Assembly: GCA_002813895.1 (NCBI GenBank)
Contig: CP024912.1
Location: forward strand, 2,418,001 to 2,482,000
Direction of reading: 5' to 3'
Origin: Cyanobacterium sp. HL-69
GTDB taxonomy: Bacteria > Cyanobacteriota > Cyanobacteriia > Cyanobacteriales > Cyanobacteriaceae
DNA: 64,000 bases
Every line of letters starts with the position of its first letter. Positions within the stretch are counted from its first letter, which is position 1. A program made the translations under genes and the position numbers. Shown here piece after piece: positions 37,288-45,710 of the stretch. Below the pieces are notes generated by a model. The model worked only from the letters and a program-made list of their open reading frames with translations. It did not search any database and was not told the origin of the DNA.

Positions 37288-38726
37288 TGAATCTTAATCC
37301 TGTTGTTATTTCTCGCTCTGAGTTACTCAGTGATATTACTAGGAATTTTATAGGCGATCGCATTTTTGACAACTCAGGGGCGATCGGTGAGTCAAATCAA
37401 GATGGAAAATTAGGTAAATTTTTTAACGGCTTCCTAAAATTTGGCTCTTGGTTGCTTAAACAGGCTTTTAGTTTTATTCAATGGTCATTTTCTGGGTTAT
37501 GGGAATTAATAATAGAAATAAGTTACGAAATAGCCTATTTTGATTGGAACCAAACCGACGAACAAATTGAACAAGAGATCAGATCGAACAATAACTTAAT
37601 TCTTAATCAAATAGGACAGCTATTAGGGAGTAGCTCAGTATGGCTTTCTAGCATTGCTATTGGAGGAGCTTTGAGCGTAAAATTTCCCGTCTTAGCAGGT
37701 AAAGTGGCTCTTGCCTTGGCAGAGGAGGGCGGCGACGAATTAAGAGGACAATTAGCAGGGGCGTTAAGCATTTCAACCAGCACCAGCCTCAGATCTGCTT
37801 TGCTTGGTTCTTACTTATGGGCGCGTCGTGCTACCCAAGGGAGGCAAACCGAGAACAAAAAACCATGGATCATTGCCCAAAAAGTAGAGGAAAGAATAGA
37901 GGCGATCGACAATGAAGGTTTAAGGAATTTTACCGAAGGAGCATTAGATGGCTTTTTTGATGCTATTCTCGATGTGGGTTACGTGGTTTCTTTCACTTTG
38001 GATGATTTCTTTGAGGCTCAAAGATTAGCTACTGATAGTTTTTCCGAGCCTGTGAGAACCCTTGAGGTATTCCCAGATCGAGAATCTGATGAGTCGATCA
38101 TTTTGGAAGATACTCAAGAAAATGTTGAAAATCAATTAAATACCTATCTAGGCAACCATGAATTAATCTCAGATCGAGATATTGGAGTAGTTGTAGGTAA
38201 TACTTATGATGATTGGTACACCCTCAAGCCCCAAGGGCGTAAATTAACATTGGAATTTAGAGGAAAAGAAAAGCCCCCCTTCGTAGAGGATAACGGAAAA
38301 CAAATCAAGCGAGTTCAAATTGCCATCCCGAATGTTAAGCCAGGGATAGGATGGAATGACCTAAAATCAAGAGTTAGGAAATTTACATGGGGAAATTATT
38401 TAGCTCGTGGGGTATTTGAAGACCGTCGCCAAATGAGCGTATGGGGTGCAAGTGCCAACGAAGCCAAGCAAACTTTAATTGAATTAGCAAACCTCAGCAC
38501 CAAATCTTTAATCCAAGTCACCGTTTCTACCCCTGAAGTGCAAAATCTCAAGCGCAGGAAAAAGCCCACCGTGGTTTACCCCACCCATGCCGTGATGCTA
38601 ATAAGAAAACCCACCGTAGGGAGGGATGATTATACCCTTATTGATGGACAAAATAGAGAGATGGTTAGGACTCGTTTGGAGCTATGGCGCGACGAGCCAC
38701 CCGAAGATTTTACAGGATTTTTGTAA
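37287..38726 (+). CDS. Membrane-associated protein with C-terminal globular domain
   Basis: 479 residues. A hydrophobic amphipathic region (GFLKFGSWLLKQAFSFIQWSF) and a Gly/Ala/Ser-rich membrane-like segment (SVWLSSIAIGGALSVKFPVLAGKVALALA) lie in the first 150 residues. The C-terminal 200 residues form a soluble domain (DWYTLKPQGRKLTLEFRGKEK, FTWGNYLARGVFEDRRQMSVWGAS). It is the last gene before the 150-bp gap and promoter at 38812. Could be a particle membrane or injection protein. No family recognised, and no clear homologue in element 2. Confidence 0.65.
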   Translation: MNLNPVVISRSELLSDITRNFIGDRIFDNSGAIGESNQDGKLGKFFNGFLKFGSWLLKQAFSFIQWSFSGLWELIIEISYEIAYFDWNQTDEQIEQEIRSNNNLILNQIGQLLGSSSVWLSSIAIGGALSVKFPVLAGKVALALAEEGGDELRGQLAGALSISTSTSLRSALLGSYLWARRATQGRQTENKKPWIIAQKVEERIEAIDNEGLRNFTEGALDGFFDAILDVGYVVSFTLDDFFEAQRLATDSFSEPVRTLEVFPDRESDESIILEDTQENVENQLNTYLGNHELISDRDIGVVVGNTYDDWYTLKPQGRKLTLEFRGKEKPPFVEDNGKQIKRVQIAIPNVKPGIGWNDLKSRVRKFTWGNYLARGVFEDRRQMSVWGASANEAKQTLIELANLSTKSLIQVTVSTPEVQNLKRRKKPTVVYPTHAVMLIRKPTVGRDDYTLIDGQNREMVRTRLELWRDEPPEDFTGFL

Positions 38727-38811
38727 AGAATTATTTTTTTTTCGTGCTAATTTCCATAAAATCGACCCTTAAAGGTTTGATAGTGGACACGAAACCGCAA
38801 AGCTTTACAGG

Positions 38812-38840
38812 TTGTTACTTTCAGCGTCATGGGTTATAAC
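38812..38840 (+). promoter_or_regulatory. Candidate promoter of the late small-protein operon, element 1
   Basis: TTGTTA at 38812-38817 and TATAAC at 38835-38840 with 17-bp spacing, 37 bp upstream of the ATG at 38878. The intergenic gap (38727-38877) otherwise contains a T9 run just after the previous stop and no ORF. Confidence 0.5.
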
Positions 38841-38877
38841 AGAATTACCTTAATACAAATTTACTAAGAATAAACCT

Positions 38878-39246
38878 ATGGCTACAGTAACTGACTTGAC
38901 CTATGAGCAACTAAACGACGCTGCGATCGCCGATCCAAATATTGGTGAAGCCGTTTTCACTTTTGCGGGTGATACCGTATCTCTTGATATTAAAAAACTA
39001 ACCAAAGATACCAACGCAGGTTTAACCGATGCTGGGGTACTTGAGTTTATGTACAAATTAAGAAAATTAGCAGGGGAAGCTCAAATCGCCGCCAACGATG
39101 CGATCGCCACTACCCCCGATGAAGAATTAACCAGCTTCCCTAACTTCAGTTTTGGGATTCCCTCCGAGGAAGGGTTTGTAGAAGTTACCCAAGTGGCTAC
39201 CTATCAAATTCCTTTAGGTATTAACCAAGTAATTGGTACTAACTAA
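38878..39246 (+). CDS. Small repeating-unit protein, paralogue 2 of element 1
   Basis: 122 residues, paralogue of 36949 (see shared GLTD ... EF(M/A)YKL core and PLG ... GTN end). It is the first gene behind its own promoter and is followed by another well-translated gene, a layout mirrored in element 2 where 56965 is followed by 57318. Two HIP1 sites lie in the coding sequence. Acidic, small, no signal peptide. Proposed major particle component; the role is inference from position and copy arrangement. Confidence 0.72.
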   Translation: MATVTDLTYEQLNDAAIADPNIGEAVFTFAGDTVSLDIKKLTKDTNAGLTDAGVLEFMYKLRKLAGEAQIAANDAIATTPDEELTSFPNFSFGIPSEEGFVEVTQVATYQIPLGINQVIGTN

Positions 39247-39300
39247 TTATTTTTAGGGACCAACCAATTAAATTAAATCACATTTAGAGGTAAATAAATA

Positions 39301-39879
39301 ATGGCAAAATTTAGAGGGCCACAAGTTAAAGTTTATGTCAATATGACAGGGGGCTTAAACTATGGATGGCTACAAAACGAAAAAAAATTTAATGCGCTTA
39401 AAGGTTCTCACGGCATCGCCTTGGCTGATGGTGTGGCAGGGGTTTTCTATGGCGCGAACTCTCCGAAGCCCGGCATTGCTAGAAAAACCGAGGCGACTGG
39501 TATAGTATCTAGTTTTTACGCCCCTGCCCGTAGGAAAAGCTTAGCCTCCGCAGGGTGGCAGTTATCCGATAACAATAGAACTCAAGGTATTCGTACCAGC
39601 GGAAGGGCTGTAACTGTTGCCGTGCCGACACCTTATGGCTATGATTATGCCTGGAACATTGCTTCTGCAGATGCGGCTAAGGCGATCGCCCTAGGTGCCG
39701 AGCGTCCAACCAACCCAGCTAGATTAGTTTGGGGTAGTTTTCCCAAACCTCCCCGAGCAAATATTAAAGAGGCTTCGGGTTCTTTTAGCACTTTCATTCC
39801 CCCAACTCAAGCGGCGATCGAGGATGCTGTTAGAAAAGGTTATAGTGCAGAAGGTCTTGATGGAGACTGGTTGCTGTAA
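39301..39879 (+). CDS. Putative major particle protein, element 1
   Basis: 192 residues with an AGAGGT box ahead of ATG 39301. Glycine-, alanine- and proline-rich, beta-leaning N-terminus (KVYVNMTGGLNYGWLQ), basic middle (YAPARRKSLASAGWQLSD), an aromatic-rich VPTPYGYDYAWNIASADAAKAIALG segment and a C-terminal helix. It occupies the slot of element 2's 57318 gene (first large gene after the small repeating-unit gene), though I cannot align the two. The basic character and position suit a capsid- or nucleoprotein-like role. No known family. Confidence 0.65.
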   Translation: MAKFRGPQVKVYVNMTGGLNYGWLQNEKKFNALKGSHGIALADGVAGVFYGANSPKPGIARKTEATGIVSSFYAPARRKSLASAGWQLSDNNRTQGIRTSGRAVTVAVPTPYGYDYAWNIASADAAKAIALGAERPTNPARLVWGSFPKPPRANIKEASGSFSTFIPPTQAAIEDAVRKGYSAEGLDGDWLL

Positions 39880-39884
39880 TTTTT

Positions 39885-40106
39885 ATGGCTAGATTAATCT
39901 TACCCGGAGATCCCGAATTTGATATTGCTCTAGCCACCCCACCCCCAGACTGGAAAATACAATCAGCCAAGGTGGGGTATCAGGTTGATTATGTGATGGA
40001 CGCTGAAAAAGGAATTTTTCGCACGGCTACCCAAGAGGAATTAAATGACTATCTTTTTGGGGGTGAGTATGAAGAATTGGTAGATTTAGAGGATGAGTGG
40101 GATTAG
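39885..40106 (+). CDS. Small acidic protein
   Basis: 73 residues, starting 5 bp after the previous stop. Begins ARLILPGDPEFDIALATPPPDW and ends in an acidic run (EYEELVDLEDEWD). The initial motif looks like a short binding segment for a neighbouring structural protein. Its 3' end overlaps the next gene. Unknown function. Confidence 0.6.
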   Translation: MARLILPGDPEFDIALATPPPDWKIQSAKVGYQVDYVMDAEKGIFRTATQEELNDYLFGGEYEELVDLEDEWD

Positions 40107-40480
40107 TGTGGGTTTTAAATTCTTCGTTACGGGCTGATTCAAATTCGTGGCAATTATCTCAACCAATTACCAGTAGTATTATTCGATTAGATCATGAAAT
40201 TTCTAGCGAATCTTTTAGTGTTTATGCTTTTAATGGATTGATAGCCATTAATTACGATATGAAGTTTTTTTCGGAAATTAAAACTTTATACTCAAGCCCC
40301 AAATCTCAAATAATTACCCCTCAAAATTTACTATTAAACCTGCCTAGATATATTGCTGTTAAAAACAATAGTAATAGGCGAAATAATAATACATGGATTG
40401 TAAAGGTTTTTGAATGGATTCCTCCTAGTTTAATTGGCAATATGACCTTAATAGGAAACGAATTTGCCATTGGTAATTAA
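40097..40480 (+). CDS. Hypothetical beta-rich protein
   Basis: 127 residues from GTG 40097, which overlaps the previous gene by 10 bp (a GTG at 40106 would also fit, overlapping the stop). Beta-strand rich (FSVYAFNGLIAINYDMKFF, WIVKVFEWIPPSLIGNMTLIGNEFAIGN). By position it may match element 2's 59396 gene, which is also a small beta-rich protein just before the lysis/membrane genes; no confident alignment. No signal or membrane segment. Confidence 0.55.
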   Translation: MGLVWVLNSSLRADSNSWQLSQPITSSIIRLDHEISSESFSVYAFNGLIAINYDMKFFSEIKTLYSSPKSQIITPQNLLLNLPRYIAVKNNSNRRNNNTWIVKVFEWIPPSLIGNMTLIGNEFAIGN

Positions 40481-40497
40481 TTAGATAATTAGATAAG

Positions 40498-40773
40498 ATG
40501 AGTTTAGAAAAATGGGCTTTGGTGGCAACAATTGCAATAGCTTTAGTAACCACAACTTCAACAACAGTAACCGCTATCATGAAGCTGCAACAAAATTTAC
40601 GCAACCATTTATCTAAGACTATTGAAGAATCTGATAATAGAGCCATACAAAGAGAAAAAGATTTGAAACACTGGGTAAAAGAATTATTTGAAGGCTATTA
40701 TTTTCCTCTTGATGACAGAATAAAAAACCTTAATGCTCGGTTAAAAGCAATAGAAAAAAATATACCAAAATGA
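40498..40773 (+). CDS. Small membrane-anchored coiled-coil protein (spanin- or holin-like)
   Basis: 91 residues: one N-terminal transmembrane helix (WALVATIAIALVTTTSTTVTAIM, residues 6-28) followed by a charged helical/coiled-coil tail. Its stop codon overlaps the start of the holin gene at 40770 (ATGA), and the holin in turn overlaps the endolysin, so it belongs to the lysis cassette. The layout is compatible with an i-spanin or an accessory holin. Element 2's 60194 gene has the same topology (TM plus coiled coil). Confidence 0.6.
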   Translation: MSLEKWALVATIAIALVTTTSTTVTAIMKLQQNLRNHLSKTIEESDNRAIQREKDLKHWVKELFEGYYFPLDDRIKNLNARLKAIEKNIPK

Positions 40774-40949
40774 GAAGAGAACCAGTAAGTATTGAGACTA
40801 TTATTATTATGGGATTAATAGGATTTATAGTGTTAGCTCTTTTCAATAAGTCTCAAGAGGTATTGGTTTTATTATCTGAGTTATTAAAGATATTAATTTC
40901 AGGATATTTAGGATATTTAATAAGGGCATTAGGAGACGCAAGAAAATGA
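40770..40949 (+). CDS. Holin-like small membrane protein
   Basis: 59 residues with one strong transmembrane segment (IETIIIMGLIGFIVLALF) and a second amphipathic segment (VLVLLSELLKILISGYLGYLIRAL). ATGA overlaps exist both upstream (stop of 40773) and downstream (endolysin ATG at 40946). The C-terminus GYLGYLIRALGDARK matches the GYLGYLTHAV ... DERK end of element 2's protein at 49587, which also overlaps its endolysin by ATGA. A conserved small membrane protein coupled to two different endolysins is best explained as the holin. Confidence 0.72.
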   Translation: MRREPVSIETIIIMGLIGFIVLALFNKSQEVLVLLSELLKILISGYLGYLIRALGDARK

Positions 40950-41626
40950 GTTTAAATAAATTAGTAACAACCAATATTAAGAATTTATCCACGGCACAAG
41001 TTAGGGAATTACAATCCTTATTAAATAAATGTGGGTATCAGTTAGATGTTGACGGCATAATAGGCCCTCTTACAACCAAAGCATTTAATGACTTTAAACG
41101 AAAACATAAACTTACTCACCCTGACTTGATAGGCGAAACGACTTTAACGTGGCTTAATCGATATGCTAATCAAACCAAGCAATTTAGGCAAGTTAATCAA
41201 AGGGGATTAAATTTAATTAAAGAATTTGAGGGGTTAAGGCTAAATGCCTATTTATGCCCCGCTGGAGTATGGACGATCGGTTACGGCTCAACTTTTTACC
41301 CAGACGGACGGAGGGTAAGACAAGGCGATAAAATTACTCAGCAAGAGGCTGATCAGTTATTTTTGGCTACCGTAAAGCCATTTGCCAAAGTGGTTGACCA
41401 AGCCGTAAAAGTAACAATAAACAATAATCAATTTTCTGCCCTTGTGAGCTTCGCTTTTAATGTTGGTACTGGGGCTTTTAAAAGCTCAACTTTACTGAGG
41501 TTATTGAATCGAAGTGACTACCAAGGCGCCGCCGATCAGTTACTAAGATGGAATCGCGCAGGTAATCAGATTTTAGTAGGATTAACTAGAAGGCGACGGG
41601 CTGAAAGAGCCTTGTTTTTAGGTTGA
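40946..41626 (+). CDS. Endolysin: peptidoglycan-binding domain plus GH24 lysozyme
   Basis: 226 residues. An N-terminal PG_binding_1 domain (LSTAQVRELQSLLNKCGYQLDVDGIIGPLTTKAFNDFKR) is followed by a T4-type lysozyme: LIKEFEGLRLNAYLCPAGVWTIGYGST carries the catalytic Glu and the Asp/Thr region, then QEADQLF and the helical ALVSFAFNVGTGAFKSSTLL. It cleaves the glycan backbone of peptidoglycan for host lysis, gaining the periplasm through the holin just upstream. The PG-binding domain is homologous to that of element 2's endolysin, but the catalytic domain is not. It ends 6 bp before attachment repeat 2. Confidence 0.92.
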   Translation: MSLNKLVTTNIKNLSTAQVRELQSLLNKCGYQLDVDGIIGPLTTKAFNDFKRKHKLTHPDLIGETTLTWLNRYANQTKQFRQVNQRGLNLIKEFEGLRLNAYLCPAGVWTIGYGSTFYPDGRRVRQGDKITQQEADQLFLATVKPFAKVVDQAVKVTINNNQFSALVSFAFNVGTGAFKSSTLLRLLNRSDYQGAADQLLRWNRAGNQILVGLTRRRRAERALFLG

Positions 41627-41632
41627 TTTCGC

Positions 41633-41725
41633 AGGACTGAAAATCCTCGTGTCGGCGGTTCAATTCCGCCTCCCGGCATTTTATTTTTTGCGTTACCAGA
41701 GGTCAGAGAGTCCTAGGGTCATGGT
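41633..41725. repeat. Attachment repeat copy 2 (attR of element 1 / attL of element 2)
   Basis: 93 bp identical to 20417-20509; contains only the 3' part of tRNA-Phe (to 41678), so it is not a functional tRNA. It marks the element 1/element 2 junction. Confidence 0.93.
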
Positions 41726-41773
41726 GAGCAAAATTTGCTGAAACCACTACAAAATCAGGAAATTAAGCGTTTT

Positions 41774-41863
41774 TGATGACCAATTGATAACTTCAATTCC
41801 TACACGGAAAATCAAGATTCTACCGTTTGCAAAATTGGAATTGATGACCGATTGATGACACAA
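41774..41863. promoter_or_regulatory. Integrase arm-type binding sites of element 2
   Basis: TGATGACCAAT at 41774, TGATAACTTCA at 41785, TGATGACCGAT at 41842 and TGATGACACAA at 41853: two doublets with 11-bp periods, the members 57 bp apart. The offsets from the core start (41637) are 137, 148, 205 and 216, identical to element 1. Confidence 0.6.
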
Positions 41864-41876
41864 TAACTTTTAGTCA

Positions 41877-42953
41877 TTAAATTAAAGGTACATTGCTTCT
41901 GGTCAATCCTGCATAATGCTTGAGAATTACCGCAGGGGAATTACCCACCCAATTGGCTACCTGTTGAATCGGTACACCAGCATCAAGACAAAGAGTAATA
42001 AACGTATGACGACAATTATAGGGGGGGCGATAACGAATGTTTTGCCCTTTAAGGGTATTTCTCCATGCCCTATTGGTAAAATTGTGTAAATCAATTACGC
42101 CCCCTTCTTTTGCCACAAAAACAAAATCCGATTCTTGATCAACCTCATTTAAAATATTGCTCAACTGCTCATTAATCGGAAACTTGCGAGATTTACGGGT
42201 TTTAGTATGGTTTTGCCACTCCCTTTCCACAATAGCCTCGGTAAAAAAAATATAATCTCGGTTAACATTTTTCCACTCAAGGGCGATCGCTTCCGATGGA
42301 CGACAACCAGTAAAAAAAAGAAACCTAACAAAATTGCTATAGTAAGCAAAATATTCAGACTGATTAAAACATTCAATAATCAAGTCTCTTTCTTCCACAG
42401 AAAACGGGTCAATGGTGTGATTTTTCACCGCCTTAATCTTCTTAAGTCGCTTAAAAGGGTTATCTCCTATAAGCTCATTTTCTACCGCCCAATCTAAACA
42501 ACCAGACAGATTAACTAAAACTCTCCTTGCCTGTTCTTGGCTATTGTGTTCCAATAACCAAGCCTTGATATTAGATGGCTTCTCAATCACTCCAGAGGGC
42601 ATCGTTTCTAACTTATGCTTAACCGTGGTGTAGTTTTTCATACTGCCTTTGGTTAAGTGCTTAGACTTAAAAGCCATGTATTGATCATAAAGAGCAATCA
42701 AATCAATGAAATCCTTAGTAGGCATAGATTGAATAAGATACTTGTCAAAACTAAAATCAAACTGATTAAGCAAAATATCAATGTTAATCTCCCCTACCTT
42801 TGCCTCAGCAATCTTACGATTAACGGCAGTATCAGGTAGCCCCAAGCTGATGTATTTTTGCTTTCCATCAAACAGGGTACGGGGCAACCTGAGCCGCAAC
42901 ATCCCATTTCTACTATCAATGACCACTGATCCTTTTTTTGCTCGTTTACCCAT
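41877..42953 (-). CDS. Tyrosine recombinase (integrase) of element 2
   Basis: 358 residues, closely related to element 1's integrase along the whole length; the C-terminal about 60 residues (from YRPPYNCRHTFITL to SNVPLI) are almost unchanged. The catalytic Arg is in FFTGCRPSEA (near 218), Lys in HTKTRKSRKFP, RHTF box 2 and Tyr in ILKHYAGLT. The N-terminal arm-binding region differs more, in line with different arm-site words. The ATG overlaps the stop of the upstream 63-residue gene (ATGGGTAA), matching the start overlap in element 1. Confidence 0.94.
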   Translation of the reverse strand: MGKRAKKGSVVIDSRNGMLRLRLPRTLFDGKQKYISLGLPDTAVNRKIAEAKVGEINIDILLNQFDFSFDKYLIQSMPTKDFIDLIALYDQYMAFKSKHLTKGSMKNYTTVKHKLETMPSGVIEKPSNIKAWLLEHNSQEQARRVLVNLSGCLDWAVENELIGDNPFKRLKKIKAVKNHTIDPFSVEERDLIIECFNQSEYFAYYSNFVRFLFFTGCRPSEAIALEWKNVNRDYIFFTEAIVEREWQNHTKTRKSRKFPINEQLSNILNEVDQESDFVFVAKEGGVIDLHNFTNRAWRNTLKGQNIRYRPPYNCRHTFITLCLDAGVPIQQVANWVGNSPAVILKHYAGLTRSNVPLI

Positions 42954-43137
42954 TTAACCGTGCCTCCTGCCATGCCTGTAGGTCAACTTGCTCACTAACC
43001 AAAATATCTAACCAGTAACCACCAAGAGAATCGTCATAAGGCACTCCAACCCACTGAACCTTAACGGTAAAACCTAAACCTATTTGTTTTGGCTCAGAAA
43101 CAATTTTCCCCAAAATTCCTGATTTTATGTTTTTCAC
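42946..43137 (-). CDS. Small protein upstream of integrase 2
   Basis: 63 residues (MKNIKSGILGKIVSEPKQIG, then VKVQWVGVPYDDSLGGYWLDILVSEQVDL). The pattern of short beta strands suggests an SH3-like small barrel. The end overlaps the integrase start by 8 bp, so the two are translationally coupled. No counterpart in element 1. Function unknown. Confidence 0.6.
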   Translation of the reverse strand: MKNIKSGILGKIVSEPKQIGLGFTVKVQWVGVPYDDSLGGYWLDILVSEQVDLQAWQEARLNG

Positions 43138-43214
43138 TCTTACCCCTATAAGCGATAATTCTTCGCAATAAGCTGTCTCCTGCTGAATTTCTGTTTTTGA
43201 GTCATTCCCATTTT

Positions 43215-45593
43215 CTATTTTTTTAGGGGGGGGGTCGTGAGACTGTGAGACTGAGAAATATTTGATTCTTGAATCCCTTTATTATCAATGGTTTCCGTTA
43301 GTCTCATCTTAGTCTCATGGGTAGTCTCATGGTCTTGGTTAGTCTCATGGTGAGACTGGGGTGAGACTATCGTGAGACTATCCTGTAAGTTACTATTGGC
43401 AATAGTTTCAGCGGTCACAGTTTCACTTTTTCCTTTAGTCTCATGGGGGGGGCCCTGTAATTTTTTCAAATCTGAGAGAGAGACAAAATTAGAATTTTCA
43501 CTGGGGAAACCTTGTTGCAAATCTTTTTTATCTGTAGCTTGATAAACCCATGCTTTAGAATTGGATTGAGATCGCCTTTTAGATACTTTTCCGTTCCGTG
43601 ATAATTTATCTAAGGCACGATACAAAGTTGGTTTTGTTAGCCCCAAAGTTTGGTTAATCTCCATTGGTTCAAGGGGTAATCCAGACTTAAGTAAGTGGCG
43701 GTAAATTTTATCGGCGGCTTCTCTTTTTTCCCCTGTGGGGTCGCTCGTCTCACCGCAGTATTCGTAAATCCCTTTGGTAATCCATTCTTGACTAGGATTG
43801 AGTAAGAGTTTATAGGTTGCTGACTCGGTAGAACGGGTGTTGTTAAGTTTCAAAAAGCGGTAATCCTCAGAGAATACCGTGGACTCCATGCCTGTTTCTT
43901 CGTCTTCATCAACTAACGTGCCGTTTGCCATTTCTAATTGAGCAGTACCCCAACAGGCGGCGCGAATTCTCTCACTACCACTAATTCCCCCTTGTTTATT
44001 GTTGTGGTGAATCAAAATCCCTGAACAATTATACTTTTGCAATAAATCCTTGAGGCGGTAAATATTACGGCTAAATTCTGCATCATTTTCCGATTCCCTC
44101 ACCCCAAAACTAATACTTGTCAGAGAATCTAATACCACCAGCTGAGGGCGAAAATCCTCTAAGTAAGTTTCAAGTTGCTTGAGGTTACGAATATCAAAAT
44201 AGCTCAAGCCCATTAAGTTTTCCTGTTCGGGCAAAACTTGGGGTAAGTCTAAGCCAAGATTCATCACACGCCCCCCAAAATCCCTTGAGGATTCATCAGA
44301 GAAGCAATACAATACTTTGCCTTTTGCCACATCCTCATCAAGGAATTTACCGCCCCGTAACACGGCGTTGGCTACCTCGGTGGCTAAAAGGGATTTACCA
44401 ACCTTTGATAAAGCTGAGATTAATAATAGTTCCCCTTGAGGTAAGAACGAAGGTACTAACCAGTTCTCTCTTTCAGCTGAGGCTTGAACTAAATCGGCGA
44501 TCGTCCAGAGTTGCTTTTTAGGGGTTTTCTCTAATTGTTCAACATGATTCACCAAGGCGTAAAAGTCTGAATTGGCGTAACCGTAGGTTGACTGTATTTT
44601 TTGTTTAAGAGCAATTCTCTCAAACATATCCTCAGTTTGAAGGTACAGCTGTAAGTCAAGTTTTGCCCTTTCCTTTTTAAAGGTTCTGCGTAGGGAGTCG
44701 TTTAGTTTTTTCCAGTCTGATTTGCCCATGGGTGTTTCTAACCTCGTATAAATTTTCTGTGACCTAATAATTAAATCAGCTTCGTCCATCTCAGATTTGA
44801 ACAATTCCTCTAATTGTTCCTTGGCTTCATCAATGGAGATTTTGATTTGCTCAAGTTTGCTGATTTCCTCATTAACCAATTCCTCTAAGTTATTCTCAAT
44901 AATTCCCTCAAGGTAGGTTTTTGCTTGTTGGGTAGGGTCTTCAAACAACCGATAGCGGTGGTTTAAATCCTTAGCAATCTGTTCAAAATCATCCCCTTTG
45001 TTACAGATATAGAGGAAAAGAGAGGTAGGAACACACAACAAAGGAAAATTAATCTGGGCGGCCGCCTTTCTTAATTTGTCTGCTTTTTTCTCACCAGCTT
45101 TGTCCGTGTCAGCAACATAAATCGCTCCTTTTAATCCGTTACGTTTGAGCCATGACAAATTCTGTTTAATAAAATCAATATCCTGACTTTTAGCACCAGC
45201 AAAACAAAAAGAAATTAACCCAAAACTACGGGCGTATTCGGTAGGTTTTTCTCCTTCATGGAGTAAGGCTATTTTACCTTGACCATAACTAATGTCTGCA
45301 TGGTGATAGGGTAGCCATTCACTTGTGACACCGACACCGTTCACCCATTCCCCATTGTTAAAGTGTTGTGGTGGACAGGCTTTATTTTTGCTATCTCCAA
45401 ACCAATATCGCTGTACTCTCTTAGTATCAGTATAGTTAAAAGTAATAGTAGAAAATTGTTGTTCTTTTTCTACTTCAAACTGTTTTAAGTATTTCTTGGA
45501 ACTATGGATAATTTCTTCACTGTGAGCAAGTTCTAACCAAGAAAATGTATCTAGTAATGCTGTTCTTTTGTCGGTATTTTGTGTTATAATCAT
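43215..45593 (-). CDS. Replication protein: TOPRIM plus RepA/AAA_25-type ATPase plus winged helix
   Basis: 792 residues. The N-terminal region is TOPRIM-like (IALLHEGEKPTEYA, then IYVADTDKAGEKKADKLRKAA), as in DnaG-type and phage primases. The middle is a RecA-fold ATPase of the RepA/AAA_25 type with Walker A ALSKVGKS near residue 397, Walker B LVVLDSLTSI near 489 and a GILIHHNNKQGG sensor. A winged helix follows (MEINQTLGLTKPTLYRALDKL, near 640-670), then a repetitive His-Glu-Thr-rich tail. It should prime and unwind element DNA. It fills the slot held by an unrelated SF3 protein in element 1. Confidence 0.87.
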   Translation of the reverse strand: MIITQNTDKRTALLDTFSWLELAHSEEIIHSSKKYLKQFEVEKEQQFSTITFNYTDTKRVQRYWFGDSKNKACPPQHFNNGEWVNGVGVTSEWLPYHHADISYGQGKIALLHEGEKPTEYARSFGLISFCFAGAKSQDIDFIKQNLSWLKRNGLKGAIYVADTDKAGEKKADKLRKAAAQINFPLLCVPTSLFLYICNKGDDFEQIAKDLNHRYRLFEDPTQQAKTYLEGIIENNLEELVNEEISKLEQIKISIDEAKEQLEELFKSEMDEADLIIRSQKIYTRLETPMGKSDWKKLNDSLRRTFKKERAKLDLQLYLQTEDMFERIALKQKIQSTYGYANSDFYALVNHVEQLEKTPKKQLWTIADLVQASAERENWLVPSFLPQGELLLISALSKVGKSLLATEVANAVLRGGKFLDEDVAKGKVLYCFSDESSRDFGGRVMNLGLDLPQVLPEQENLMGLSYFDIRNLKQLETYLEDFRPQLVVLDSLTSISFGVRESENDAEFSRNIYRLKDLLQKYNCSGILIHHNNKQGGISGSERIRAACWGTAQLEMANGTLVDEDEETGMESTVFSEDYRFLKLNNTRSTESATYKLLLNPSQEWITKGIYEYCGETSDPTGEKREAADKIYRHLLKSGLPLEPMEINQTLGLTKPTLYRALDKLSRNGKVSKRRSQSNSKAWVYQATDKKDLQQGFPSENSNFVSLSDLKKLQGPPHETKGKSETVTAETIANSNLQDSLTIVSPQSHHETNQDHETTHETKMRLTETIDNKGIQESNISQSHSLTTPPLKK
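43236..43446. repeat. GTCTCA/TGAGAC repeat cluster in the replication gene
   Basis: About ten copies of the hexamer in either orientation within about 210 bp, several extended to TAGTCTCATGG. They encode the HETK/HETN/HETT-rich tail of the replication protein. Density and inverted arrangement resemble iterons. A GTGAC/GTCAC cluster is at the comparable place in element 1. Confidence 0.7.
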
Positions 45594-45710
45594 AGTAATA
45601 AAACAGAGCTTTTATTATTGGAATAATCTTATTTTTGGGGGGTTATTCCTACGTCTAAATTGTTTAATTTGCTGATCAGGGGTTTTCTTATTCCGAATCT
45701 CTGAACAAAA

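Noticed and set aside
41633-41678. Second and third tRNA-Phe-like sequences (also 61011-61052)
   Set aside because: Only the 3' half is present, with no 5' acceptor strand or D-arm, so these are attachment sites and not tRNA genes.
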